Of a DNA stretch of 64,000 nt, positions 1-10,662 are shown one piece after another. Origin of the DNA: Gloeophyllum trabeum ATCC 11539 (Eukaryota; Basidiomycota; Agaricomycetes; Gloeophyllales; Gloeophyllaceae); contig NW_006920410.1 of NCBI RefSeq assembly GCF_000344685.1, positions 2,366,693 to 2,430,692 on the forward strand, read 5' to 3'. Every line of letters starts with the position of its first letter. Position 1 is the stretch's first letter. A model generated the notes under the pieces. It was given only the letters and a program-made list of their open reading frames with translations. It did no database searches and was not told the DNA's origin. Made by a program: the position numbers and the translations under genes.

Positions 1-1579
1 AGTCCAGATGACAAGTTTGTTGCTCGGGTCACCCCTGGTCAGCAAATCAGTGTCTACGAGCTGCCCAGTATGGGTCTTCAGGCGAAGAAAAGCATCAAGA
101 TCGAGGGCGTGGTGGACTTTGAGTGGTGTCCACTCGGCGACAAAGACCGAGAGGACGGGGAGAAAGCGGAGAAGGACGCCAAGGCTGGCGCAAAGACGAC
201 GCGGAAAGTGAAGGAGAACATGCTCGCTTACTGGACTCCGGAAGTCGCCAACCAACCAGCTCGCGTCACGTTAATGAATTTTCCCGCCCGGGCTATCCTG
301 CGGCAGAAGAATTTGTTCAATGTTTCCGAGGTAATATCTTGACTGGCTCGTCTCTCAAGGCACAGGCTCTGATTGGTTATTTCCGCCTCCCAGTGTAAAC
401 TCTTCTGGCAAAATCAGGGTGACTTCCTGTGCGTCAAGGTCGATCGCCACACGAAAACGAAAAAGACCCTATTCTGCAATCTGGAGATCTTCCGCGTACG
501 TGAGAAGGATTTCCCCGTGGAAGTCGTCGAGCTTAAAGGTATGCAGTCATCATCAGACGTACTGTGGATCTGGGCAACTCGAATATTAATCCTACACGTG
601 TAGACACCGTCCTCGAATTCTCATGGGAACCCAAGGGAGAACGATTCGCCATTGTCTCCAGCAACGATCCCAACCTTGGCAACCCAGGTCCGGGCATCAC
701 GATCAAGACCGACGTCAGCTTTTTCCAGCTGCACAAGCAGAAGGGCGACTTCAGGCTCCTCCGTACGTGCTCGCAGACATGGTTGGTCGCCTTATTGGCT
801 TACATGGGTCACGTGCCCCTCAGGTAATCTGCCATCACGGACGAGCAACACGATTCGCTGGTCCCCACGGGGCCGCTTTGTGCTTCTGGCCACTGTTGGG
901 TCTTCGAGCAAGTCGGAACTCGAGTTTTGGGACCTCGATTTCAACACCGAGGACGTTGGCCGAAAGGAGATGGTCAAGGACAAGGATGAATGGGGCAGCG
1001 GTATCCAGCATCTGGGTACAGCGGACCACTATGGAGTGACCGATGCTGAGTGGGATCCAAGTGGGCGGTACCTTGCGACGCATGCGAGCGCATGGAGACA
1101 TACGGTGAGATAACCAACTCGTTAAAGTATTCCATATTCCCCGGGACTTATTCGCCTGTTATCTACCTACGCAGCTCGAAAACGGCTATGCTATCTGGGA
1201 CTTCCGCGGGCAAGAGCTGGAGAAGCACCTCATGGACCGCTTCAAGCAATTCCTGTGGCGGCCGCGGCCGAAGACGCTGCTGACAAAGGAGCAGCAGAAG
1301 CAGATCCGCAAGAACCTGCGCGAGTACAGCCGGCAGTTCGACGAGGAGGACGCGGCAGAGGAGAGCAACGTGAGCGCGGAGCTGATCGCGCACCGCAAGC
1401 GGCTCGTGGACGAGTGGAACGCGTGGCGCCGCCGGTGCAAGGAAGAGCTGGCGGAGGAGCGCAGAAAGCAGGGCGCGAAGCTGGATGGCGAGGAGGGCCC
1501 GCATGAGGAGACGAAGGAGGAGATCGAGGTGTGGGTGGAGGAGCTGATAGAGCAGATTGAGGAGGAGGTCGTTGAATGA
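1..1579 (+). CDS. PRT1: eIF3 subunit b (Prt1), C-terminal part; 5' end outside window
   Basis: Scaffold subunit of translation initiation factor eIF3, which binds the 40S ribosome. The window opens in frame inside the beta-propeller ([15 protein letters not shown]). Exons 1-330, 394-538, 604-762, 824-1104 and 1175-1579 join in phase to 439 residues plus TGA. Introns are 63, 65, 61 and 70 nt. Family landmarks are NMLAYWTPE, the [19 protein letters not shown] blade, [13 protein letters not shown], and the conserved tail [14 protein letters not shown] followed by [14 protein letters not shown]. The C-terminal about 110 residues are a charged helix ([20 protein letters not shown]) that contacts eIF3i/g in known structures. 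The N-terminal RRM lies upstream of the window. Family assignment is very secure. Confidence 0.96.
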
Positions 1580-2849
1580 TTGTATCCCTATGCTGTATGA
1601 CATTGCATGTGCTCTCCAGGCTGTCCGAACTATGATCTATGGTGTGTCTACATCGTGCTATGACAACCATGCTTACGCTCTGGAGCGATGCGGGCGTGTT
1701 CCGACCAAGTTTACTAGCTCCGCCACTAAATTCTGGCAAACTCGGGCAGGTACAGAAGTACTTACGAGGCTAGCAGGACAGTTTCATTAATCTGTCCATC
1801 AAGGCTATCAGGCACCGAGAGTGGGTGGGATGTCGTGAGAGCGAGGAGAGCAGGAGGACAGCGATGAGATGACAGACGGTGATTGGGCGATCAAAGGCAA
1901 GTGTGTTGAAGAGATGGCGGTCAAAGTTTTGTGGTTCCTCGGAGGAGGGGACAGCAATAGATGGTGGCCTGAGAGGCCCAGGCCATATGGAGGGTGAGAG
2001 TGGGCGCTAAAAGGAGACGTGTGTATTTATGCATCCACGGTGTTGTGCGACGCCGGCAAGGAGAGAACTGATGGGAGCCGGGGAGGATAGGCTTTGAGGG
2101 ATTGACGCTTCTGGCCGAGGAGGCGGGGCTTGGCAGCAGGTGTATCATAGCAGATAGAAGCGCGGGTGGTCAAGCACGGACGGGTGGTCGCACGGGGAGG
2201 GGGTAATAGAGGGCGGCGGGGGGTTAGGGCTCCGGGACCATCAGATGACCGTATGCTGGGAAGGACAGCGCGTCGATAGATTTATGGAATTGCAGCAGAA
2301 TATTCGGAATTGGGGGGAGCGGTGCAGGGACAGCAGGCTGACATGACAGGTTTCCATTAGTGCAATATACCACTGCCAGAAAGGGCGAGGCTGGACTGTC
2401 GCAAAAGGTCCCAGGGTGGTATGATGCAAGCGAACCGGGGACTTGGTGGCAGACTAGGAGCCAGTATAGCTACTCGTCGCCAGCCCGAGGGTCGCACGAC
2501 CGCGGCGCCGTCGCGAACAGCGGCGGGCTCTGAGAGACAGACGGCGACGACGGCAGCGACGCATATCAGAGGCTATGGGCCATTCGGAATTGGCGGTCGA
2601 GGAGGACGTGACACTGACAGGGCGCACTGGCAGGTAAGTAGCCTCGCGCCACCTTGGACCGGAGTAACGGGAGTTGCCGGAGCCCGATATAAAGCAGCTC
2701 GGGATATCTAATCAGTGCCCAACGCTGCGTATCAGATAAAAGCTGCTTGCCCAGAACCGCATCTCCGACTCCTCCACGACCCTGGCCCTCAACCGACCCC
2801 CTCGCCGCCGTCCCCTCCCTCCTCGCCGTCGTCGTCCGCAACGTCGAGC
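1580..2849. other. Intergenic region: eIF3b 3' flank and hapX promoter/5' leader
   Basis: About 1.27 kb without a convincing gene. It is purine-rich (2160-2330 holds several G-rich runs), and no reading frame here resembles a known protein. ATTGG (reverse CCAAT) occurs at 2589-2593 and near 1881; CCAAT is the sequence bound by the HapB/C/E complex that HapX joins. The part closest to hapX carries the GATA-type site listed separately. Confidence 0.6.
2731..2739 (+). promoter_or_regulatory. SRE/Urbs1-type GATA factor site (ATCAGATAA)
   Basis: Perfect match to ATCWGATAA, the extended site used by fungal iron-responsive GATA repressors (Urbs1, SREA, Sre1, SFU1/Cir1 group). It lies 111 nt upstream of the chosen hapX ATG. 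In other fungi the GATA repressor shuts off hapX when iron is replete, so position and consensus agree with iron-dependent repression. The match is seen directly; the regulation is inference. Confidence 0.6.
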
Positions 2850-4685
2850 ATGAGCTGCGGGCCACCCTCCCCCGTCGTCGCGTCGTCCTCCACCCTCTGG
2901 GCAACAGGTACCACAGCCGCAGCCGCGTTTCGGCCCAAACTGATCGCAAAATATTTATAGCTTCCAAGGACTGGGTCATCCCGGCCAAACCAAAGCCTGG
3001 CAGAAAACCCAAGAAAGACCCGGCCCCTGCGCCCCAGGAGGTCGTCGATGTACGCGCTCTGCTCCCCTCTCTGTCGTCGCCCGTCAATTTTAATAATCCC
3101 CCCCTTAGACGCTCGACAGCAAGGGCCGCCGCGTCCAGAACCGGTACGTTTAGTGTACCACGTTGTAACTCAGAGCACCGATCCTTCCTCTAGGGCCGCG
3201 CAGCGCGCCTTCCGTGAACGCAAACAGTCACAGCTCGCCGAGCTCCAGGCTCGCGTGCAGCAGTACGAGCAGGGGGAAATAGAGCGCAACGTCGCTCTTC
3301 AGAATATTGCCAAACGCCTCAAGGAGGAAAATGACAAACTCAAGCAGGAGAATGCCGTCCTCAGGGATAAGATCTCCGTCCTCGAGCAGGAGCACAATGG
3401 CCGCCAGTACGGTGACGGCGAGAGGAAGCGGTCCTCCAGCATGTCCAGCGACTACCCGTCGAGGAAAAAGTCCAAATTCTCCGCGGAGCCCCTAGGTATT
3501 CCGGCCCACGTCCCTCCATTAATGACGTCTTATTTGCCATCGCCATCTTCCGCAGTCTCCTCCCCCGATTCCAACGGCAGTGGCATGTCCATGCATTCCC
3601 CGCGGGAGAACTCGGTCTTCACGACGAGGCTGCCCACCCTCAGTAACATCTTTGACCTCCCGCCGTCGAATAATCCCAAGCCATCCGGCGTCTACGACAC
3701 AAACAATACCTTTGGATTCGATTGTGGCTTCTGCAATGAAGAGACCCCCTGCGTGTGCAGAGAGCTCGCCATCCACCAGATGGCCGATAAAATGTCCTCC
3801 AACCAACTCAAAATGGAGACTATCGAGCCACCCAAGTCCACCCCGTCGGATCTACCCCCATCCGCTCCGAACTCCATCTCCATCCTCGACGACCTGCCGT
3901 CGTATCAACCACCCGTCCCGCTGCGGCGCAGGAACAACGGGAGCGGCAGCAGCTCGTCCTTCAACCCCGTTTTCCCGGTAACCGCCTCGCTCGCGGAGCA
4001 GCCTTCCTCCTCGGGATCCTCCCGGCCTACGTGCTCGGGCGACCCCTCCAACTGCATGGCCTGCGCCGACGACGCCTTCGGCAAGGCGTTCTGCGCCGCC
4101 GTCGGCCAGTCCGTCGCGTCCGCCTCCCCCTGCGCCAGCTGCCCAAGCCGGCCCGCCGGGTCCGCCTCCTCCCCCACCGGCAGCGCCAATAGCGGGTGCT
4201 GCGGCGACCCCAACCGCTGCGGCGGGGGCGCGTGCACCACTGCCACTAGCGACACCCCGGAGGTCATCCCGACAGACGACGCCTGGCGCCAGCTCAAATC
4301 ACACCCCAACATCGCCTTCTCGGATCTGTCCCTCCTCGCCGACGTCGTCGCGCGCCGGTCCAAATGCGCGGGGCCGCAGGTCGAGATCTCGCCTGCGCCC
4401 GGCTCCGTCACCCCCGAGCGCGCGCTCGCACCGCCGCTCGCGGGGGCCAGCAGCGAGCCTTCCCACTCGTCCCGCACTGCGCAGGGCGATGAATCAATGA
4501 TCCTTCTTACGGATCCCCACGCGCACTACCGCCAGCGGCAGCGCGAGCGTTCTGCGGGATCGCCGCCACGCTTGGTGCCGCAGGAGGTCCTTGTCAGCTG
4601 TGGGCGACAGCGGGTGCGCCAGGTATATGCTGATGGCGTCAGGGAGGCGTTGCGCCTGTTAGACGCCAAGTTCCATCATTCATGA
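2850..4685 (+). CDS. hapX: HapX-type bZIP iron-homeostasis regulator
   Basis: Transcription factor that binds the CCAAT-binding complex and controls iron acquisition and iron-using pathways. Exons 2850-2907, 2961-3049, 3109-3143 and 3194-4685 splice in phase (introns 53, 59 and 50 nt) to 557 aa. Residues about 20-36 form the Hap4-like CBC-binding motif (ASKDWVIPAKPKPGRKP). A bZIP basic region follows, NRAAQRAFRERKQ, with the Yap-type NxxAQxxFR signature, then a coiled coil with leucine repeats. Cysteine-rich blocks start near residue 238 (CGFCNEETPCVC), 341 (CSGDPSNCMACADD), 365 (CASCP) and 396 (CCGDPNRCGGGAC); a last SCGRQRVRQVYADG lies near 530. Such Cys blocks sense Fe-S clusters in Aspergillus HapX. 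The C-terminus ends VREALRLLDAKFHHS, a family hallmark. Start chosen as the only ATG opening the frame before the CBC motif. Very secure. Confidence 0.93.
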
Positions 4686-4856
4686 TCAACAGCTCTACTC
4701 CCATATCATATATTGTATTTGTTTCATGAATTCCGAATGTATCTTCATTTTTAACAAGTATTTATGATGGAATCCCATGTCAACGGAAAGCAGTACAACT
4801 CATACATAGCGAGTCACAATGGGTGTAGCCACAGACAGACAGGTTCAGTGAGAACG

Positions 4857-7373
4857 CTAAGCTGCAGCATGCCACCATCGCCGCAACACCCTACTCATCT
4901 TCCACCTTAGCATTTTCCCCCGCTGCCCTGACAGATCCTTCCAAGAACGTTGCCGGCTCAGACTTGCAGACCGGAACTCCTTCACCAGGCTCTTGAGAGA
5001 ATCATGCCATTGTTCCCTTGGCAACGGCATCACGAGACTCCACAGATGCAGCAGAAGACGTTTGGCAGACCGGAAGTCTCGCGCAGCCAAAAACGCCGTA
5101 ACAAGGGTGTCGATTGCGGGAGCGTCCGGCGTAATACCAGCTTGGATCATTTCCTCGAAGGTGTGCAGCGCCATCGTCGGGTTGCGGACGCGGGCGTATC
5201 CAGAGAGGAGGATGGTGTACATGACTGCGTTCGGAGTAACGCCCGAGCGAGCTGCATTGCGCATCACTGCGTGCGCGGCTGGGAGATTCCCCGCAGTGAC
5301 ATAGGCCGTCATGAGTGCACTGAAATGATACTCATTGGGATGGATACCTCTCGAAATCATTTCCTTGAGCACCTCGTCCGCCCTCGTCGTGTTGCCCTTC
5401 ACAGCATCAGACCTAATGCGCAGGGCGTACATCGCAGCATCATTTCTAACGCCGTGGGAAGTGAGCGAGCGGATCACTGGACGCATGAGCGAACGTAGGT
5501 TGGGCACCCGAGGGAACGCGAGCCCTGCAGTGGGATCAGCTACATCCCCGGAGACTGTAAGCTTCTGGGACACTTGAGATGGCCCTCGTTGCGGCGTCGA
5601 AGCACCAGTAACAACAGAGCTCCGTAATAAGTCTTGCCCTCTCGCCCGGATTTTCTCCCTTCGCAAGATGCCCTTCAAAACCTTGTGAACGTGCTTCAAC
5701 GTGGGAGAAGATGTCATGAATGTGAGCTTCCGGAGTATGCGAATGATATCGCGGGGTCGAGCAAGTTCAGTACTGTCCAAGTAATGCAGCAAAATCTTGA
5801 TAGTATTTTCATCCGGCTTGATACCCACAATCTGCATGATTTGCAGAATACAGTTCAAGCCATTCAAACCGCGCGGTCCAATAATACCTTTGAGAAGGGC
5901 ATTCAACACGCCGACAGTCAGAGGAGACTGTATAACGGGTGTACGTCTGGGGTAGGGGGCACCAGATATGAAGCCAATCCGGACCAGTAGACCGAGTGGA
6001 ACGGTCGGCGGACACATGTCAGCAACAATCTGGACCGCTGTGGCTTCATTACCGACACGCAGATGAGCGCGAACGAGAGCCGCAGCGATGCTGGAATCGG
6101 GGACTATGCCAGCGTCTTGCATTCTGTAGAAGATCTGCAGCACCGAAGGAAGATCCCGTTCCTTCGACATGAAGCTTATGAGCCTATGAAGAGTCGAAAC
6201 GTCAGGACTAGGTGACATGCTGGTACCCACTGTCTGGGGGTCGCACTCGCCAATGGGCGGAACGAAGTCTCCCCCGTCGCCGATGATACTTTGCACGCCC
6301 GAGGACTCTTGATCGAATAAAGACATCACTCGGGCGACGCCATGAACATCGCCAGCATCGATTGCGAACTGCATTAGACTGTTCAGGATACGGGTGGCTG
6401 CGCGAGCACTGACGTTCTGTAGCGCCTCGAGAGCCTGATCGCACACAACAGGATCTGGCCCTAGGGAGCGGTATACAGAGACAACAGCGGCGTAAGTCGA
6501 AGCGTCCACTACATAACCAGCTTCTTCCATTTTCTGCAAGTAGTATCTTGCCTTGCCCAAGTCTCGATTTCGGATGTGGCCGGTGATGAGGAGGTGGAAG
6601 GTCCTCCGATTCGGTTTGATATCGTGACGTCTGAATTCTTCGAGTGTGTCGCCCAAGAGCACGTAGTGACGCATCTCTATATAGGCTCGAGCACGCCAAT
6701 TGAGCAGAACGGCAGAGCTCCGACCTGAATGCAACCTTGCCAGTGCGGCGACTGACGGGATTAAAGACCAATGCTCCCTGTTGGCCAGTCTGTGAGCGAT
6801 GTCCTCGTATGTCCGAAACTTCATTCGCATCCCAAGCTTGTGGCAAACGCGCAGGAGCTTTACCGAGCGCTCTGCTTGACTGGACTCCGCGAGCCGCAGC
6901 GCAAGCCTCGCCGTATGCCATCGATTGGACAGGCAGATCATATATTCGCATCGACCCTCTTCGGAAGCAAAACGGTCCAACCTCTCCAAGGCCTCCTCTT
7001 TGGTGACACTCGGAGATGCAAGGGCATCTATTAAGGCAAGCCAATTCTCCGGAGGGTCTGCAGTATAATCCGGAGTGACCGGCTTTGCGAGAACCAGACT
7101 TTCCCCCTTTCCCCTGCCGTTTCCGTTCTCGAGTGCCCCAAGTGCTACACCCTGTGGAGCTTCCCTGCGAGTACCGGTATGTGCGAGCCCGACCTCCACG
7201 GACGTAGAAGAGGATTGGATTGTGGCTACTTTGAGAGCTGCTGCCGATCGCCATTGCGAATGAAGAAGGAATGTCCTTGACTTGATGCATGCGAAGGGAA
7301 TATCTAATACCAAGTGTAATGCGGGGCTGCGGGTAGGACTTCTCCAATAACTATGGCCGAGTCTCCAGAGCAT
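4857..7373 (-). CDS. Pentatricopeptide repeat (PPR) protein, probably mitochondrial
   Basis: Intronless 838-residue frame from ATG at 7373. The N-terminus is basic and hydrophobic with few acids for about 50 residues (MLWRLGHSYWRSPTRSP), as expected for a mitochondrial presequence. PPR-type helical pairs are visible in the middle (GDTLEEFRRHDIKPNRRTFH, KARYYLQKMEEAGYVVDAST) and most clearly near the end (ADEVLKEMISRGIHPNEYHF, MALHTFEEMIQAGITPDAPA). PPR proteins bind organellar RNA for stability, processing or translation; the target cannot be told from sequence. The lack of introns is unusual beside its intron-rich neighbours but common for this family. The gene converges on hapX, leaving about 170 nt between the two stops. 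Confidence 0.85.
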   Translation of the reverse strand: MLWRLGHSYWRSPTRSPALHLVLDIPFACIKSRTFLLHSQWRSAAALKVATIQSSSTSVEVGLAHTGTRREAPQGVALGALENGNGRGKGESLVLAKPVTPDYTADPPENWLALIDALASPSVTKEEALERLDRFASEEGRCEYMICLSNRWHTARLALRLAESSQAERSVKLLRVCHKLGMRMKFRTYEDIAHRLANREHWSLIPSVAALARLHSGRSSAVLLNWRARAYIEMRHYVLLGDTLEEFRRHDIKPNRRTFHLLITGHIRNRDLGKARYYLQKMEEAGYVVDASTYAAVVSVYRSLGPDPVVCDQALEALQNVSARAATRILNSLMQFAIDAGDVHGVARVMSLFDQESSGVQSIIGDGGDFVPPIGECDPQTVGTSMSPSPDVSTLHRLISFMSKERDLPSVLQIFYRMQDAGIVPDSSIAAALVRAHLRVGNEATAVQIVADMCPPTVPLGLLVRIGFISGAPYPRRTPVIQSPLTVGVLNALLKGIIGPRGLNGLNCILQIMQIVGIKPDENTIKILLHYLDSTELARPRDIIRILRKLTFMTSSPTLKHVHKVLKGILRREKIRARGQDLLRSSVVTGASTPQRGPSQVSQKLTVSGDVADPTAGLAFPRVPNLRSLMRPVIRSLTSHGVRNDAAMYALRIRSDAVKGNTTRADEVLKEMISRGIHPNEYHFSALMTAYVTAGNLPAAHAVMRNAARSGVTPNAVMYTILLSGYARVRNPTMALHTFEEMIQAGITPDAPAIDTLVTAFLAARDFRSAKRLLLHLWSLVMPLPREQWHDSLKSLVKEFRSASLSRQRSWKDLSGQRGKMLRWKMSRVLRRWWHAAA

Positions 7374-8086
7374 GGACAGCCAGAGTACAATCCAGCGTGC
7401 CCAGAGATTCGCCCTGCCTAAACACCACGTAAATCACCGCTCGAAAGAAATTTCCAAGCAAATTACTCACGTCTCTAGGGCCCTACGAGCGGAATCCGAT
7501 ATTGCATACAGAGAACGCCTAGCAAGAAGAGGACCTTTCGCTGCTCCAGTCGGCTGAGGGTGACTTGCAGAACTTGTATTCGGGGACAGCCGTGTCGGCG
7601 CTTATGAAGCGCGCGTCGGTGCGGACTGAATCGAAGAGGAAGCCGATGCTGGCCCCTTAGACTCCTTCGATGACGGTGAAAAAAGCAGGAGGTATGATAT
7701 TCGTTGTTTGTAAGAGCTACAAATTGTAACTCATATAAAAAACGGGATGCACCACAATATCGTCAGGCGGCGAGGTATCTACGCGCGTATGGAGTTGGCT
7801 ATACAGGTATTAGTGTACTAGGGTATATGATGAGTGTCATGCTATGTACGCGAAGGTCCATGGTATATGTCCTCAGGACACGTATGAAAGAATGCCAACT
7901 GAGTAACAAGCATGAAAACGCACTAGACAAGCTGGGTGCGTGATATTTTACGGGGAACATATTACACGATGGAGATCACCCATCTACAGCGATAGACATT
8001 TCTGTCTAGCAATGCATGAAGGCAGTGCTATACAAGAACAGTCAGTACTAGGATGGTGTGACACAGAATTACTGACTGCGATTGGT
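7374..8086. other. Intergenic region upstream of the PPR gene
   Basis: About 0.7 kb serving as PPR promoter and 3' flank of the small gene at 8087. Frames present are short and not protein-like on either strand. No RNA gene, repeat or element recognised. Confidence 0.5.
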
Positions 8087-8508
8087 TTATGCTTCATTCG
8101 CAACGCAAAATCTGAAGTCCCGCCATAAACGGTCCACAGTGATTCCCTGCGTGGGTGAAGCTGGCGCAGGGTTCGCAGGGTGGCAGCTTGGGGAGGTGAA
8201 AAGCCTGGATACGTTGCATCGTGTGTCGCGCCAAGTGCGTGCTCTGGGGGTATGGTAGGTGAGAGGTGATGAGAGGAAATGCAGGAGGCTGATACTTACG
8301 TTATATTCGCGACTTTGGTATGCGTCTTCACTGCATACGAGTATATTGAACCCGCATCGAGCACAAGGGTAATTGTCTCCCCTGGACCAAGCACGACGGC
8401 TGACGCAGTATTCCGACCATAGTCCCGCAGCAGCTGCACAGACACGAAATCGCGAGTATCATTCGTCAGGTCCAAGAGAACTTCGTAGGCTCCGGTGACC
8501 GACGGCAT
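8087..8508 (-). CDS. Small basidiomycete protein of unknown function, paralog A
   Basis: ATG at 8508. Exon 1 is 8300-8508 and exon 2 is 8087-8243; the 56-nt intron splits a Thr codon, giving 121 aa. It begins MPSVTGAYEVLLDLTNDTRD, followed by ASAVVLGPGETITLVLDAGS and IYSYAVKTHTKVANITARTW. No signal peptide or membrane segment. A second copy with the same layout lies at 16905-17302 and shares MPS-T--YEVL, AGS-Y-Y-V and the W-DT-C--S motif after the intron. The pattern looks like a small beta-rich domain. No function recognised; I do not name a family. Gene structure is well supported by the paralog. Confidence 0.7.
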
Positions 8509-9225
8509 CGGTACGGGTGTGTAGAAATGAAATGGTCGAAGGCCTGGTTATGCGCAGCAGTCAAGTACTCCGGAAGAAGATGGCAAGCGGAACCGTCGCG
8601 TTAGTTCGAAAGTCACCTTGCTCAGCAAATCTAACGTGCGGTTAGGGAGGGTGGACGAAACCGAATAAGAGACAAGCTTCTTCTTCCCGCAGCTGGTCGT
8701 CTGCTGAAGCCTTCTGGGGCAGCTGGAGGTCCGCTGCCGTCAGAGACACGTTGACCTTACCCAGAGTAGGCTAGATATAGCAAGTGACACTATCGCCTTG
8801 TAGAAGATATTGTACCTTACGACGGATTGCCTCACGGGTAAGGAATAAAAATTGCAGGAGAGGGGCAGTGCCACGTTGCCGTCCATACGGTGTATTATGC
8901 AGACCAGCCCATAGAAGACATAATTAAGTATTCTGACCATTGTAATATGTAGGGCGAGCTACCGTAACCATCGCCTCGGGTTCGTTCGCGGGGGGAAGTG
9001 CAATACGGACACAGATGATGCATGCTTGAACGGCGAGGCAAGGGTGCAATAGAGATGCTGCTGGCTCTGTGGGAGAGGCTCGAGACGGAAGCTGCAGTAC
9101 ATGCTGCATCGGCTCCGGTCGCGGCACGAGAGTGGGCGTTGACCAGCGCTTACCTAAGTTTGCACAAGATCTAATCGGCCCTTGCACTGTATTATTGTCC
9201 CATCAGCGCTTCCGAGTCCAGCTAT
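8509..9225. other. Intergenic region between divergent small gene and F-box-like gene
   Basis: About 0.7 kb shared upstream region of the minus-strand small gene and the plus-strand gene at 9226. No protein-like frame, RNA gene or repeat seen. Confidence 0.5.
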
Positions 9226-10537
9226 ATGGAGGTCCAAGGCAGACTGCATTTCCTGGGGATACCGCCAGAGCTACGCCTCGCAATATATCACCTGTACCTC
9301 GAAGAGCATCAGCGTGTTCACGAGAACCGCCAACCGACCAATGCGCACCTTCGTCTGCTACTAATTAGTCATCAAGTATGCGAGGAAGCTCAATCCATCC
9401 TTCGCCAGTACATATCGCTCAAGAACGAGAGACAAATCGAATTGTTTCTTTGGAATGTCGGCGATAAGCGAGCATCCTGTCTAACTTTCGCAGATGTTGC
9501 GAATGATGGCCGCGTTGAACTCAGTGAGCTATCGGTCAAGGTGAGCTTGCCTCACATGCCAGTGCCCAAGGATCGCATACCAATACCGAGGTTCATGCAC
9601 TCAGACTCCCATCTCGGGGTTGCATCTAGCTCTGCAGAAAATGACTCATTTACAGCATCTGCGTGTCTTCGAATATGAAGCTACTCCTTATCTCAGCCTC
9701 TACCGTATGTTTCTCGCCACCTCGTTTCAATGGCGATGCAGGCGCAACTGACAGTATTTCACGTTATAGAAACAGTCTCGCGAACTAGGTGGTCCTGGCA
9801 GTTCGAAGCGGCGATGTATCCCGCAGCATGTCCTCTCCGTCTACTCTCGTACGAATTGTATCTCAGCCCCGAGGTCAGAGTCCAAGCACTAGAACAGATA
9901 CGGTCCCATCACCTGCGGACATTGCGGCTCTCAGGCAACTGCCAACTCCTGCGCGAACACGACACATCCTCCCTGCGCAATCTCATTATCACCGGAGTTA
10001 CCGGCAGCTATTTTGACCAACGACGGCTTGATCAATGCTTTCTAGATGCACCGCTTGAATCCTTTATGTACGGGATGGGCCATAGACTCGGTTTCGAGAT
10101 TCGAAATCATCACCTGCAGTCCCTGGTGTCAGGTCCACGGCCCCAGCACCTGCGCAAGCTGCAGCCGTCTAACCAGTGAGGCCATCACTCAATGTCTAGC
10201 CCAATTGCATGTTCTGGAGTACCTAGCATTATCTCTCGTGACGGTTGACGAAATCCGCACCAGCTTCGTTGCAGCGCTTCCGCCGACTGTCTCTACTCTG
10301 AAATTGACGGTGATTAATGCATGGTTTTCTATCCCCCTTATTAAAGAAGAACGAATCCTGTGCGACACCCTCGAGACCTCCGTGCTGGTCCGCAGGCCTT
10401 CACTAACCGAACTACGTCTGCACTTCCGGCCTTCACTGTTGGAGGAGGGTGGAAGAGGAGCGAGATGGCGGAGAATAGCCGATAACGCTCGGGTCAATCT
10501 TTCGCTGGGACCTTGGGAGCAGTCCGAAGTGTTCTAG
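9226..10537 (+). CDS. F-box/LRR-like basidiomycete protein with probable frameshift
   Basis: Exons 9226-9540, 9605-9704 and 9770 onward join in phase. The start MEVQGRLHFLGIPPELRLAI has the hydrophobic LPPELR-like pattern of fungal F-box-related proteins; leucine-rich segments follow (GLHLALQKMTHLQHLRVFEY, LRTLRLSGNCQLLREHD). The frame reaches HLRKLQPSNQ then TGA at about 10178, while the next frame at once carries a typical continuation (CSRLTSEAITQCLAQL, EYLALSLVTVDEIRTSF) to TAG at 10537. Either a 37-nt intron (about 10131-10167) restores frame, or a small deletion near 10160 has broken the gene. Product and role are otherwise unknown; an F-box role in substrate recognition for ubiquitin ligases is inference. 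Confidence 0.65.
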
Positions 10538-10662
10538 CCCCCGCCGGAAGGGGTATTGCACGTCGTGGTCTACATCAGCCACTACAGAAGTGGCGCAGGC
10601 TCCAGCTGCTACCTCTGTCAATGACCACATATCATATACGGTGCGACTATTTGAGACGTACC

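Noticed and set aside
1163..1739. Leucine-rich and Arg/Pro-rich frames opposite the eIF3b tail
   Set aside because: They are antisense shadows of the charged GAG/AAG-rich C-terminal helix of eIF3b; no start context or family resemblance.
2566..3087. 173-codon minus-strand frame across the hapX promoter and first exons
   Set aside because: Overlaps spliced hapX coding sequence in phase with clear family motifs; composition is arginine-rich shadow.
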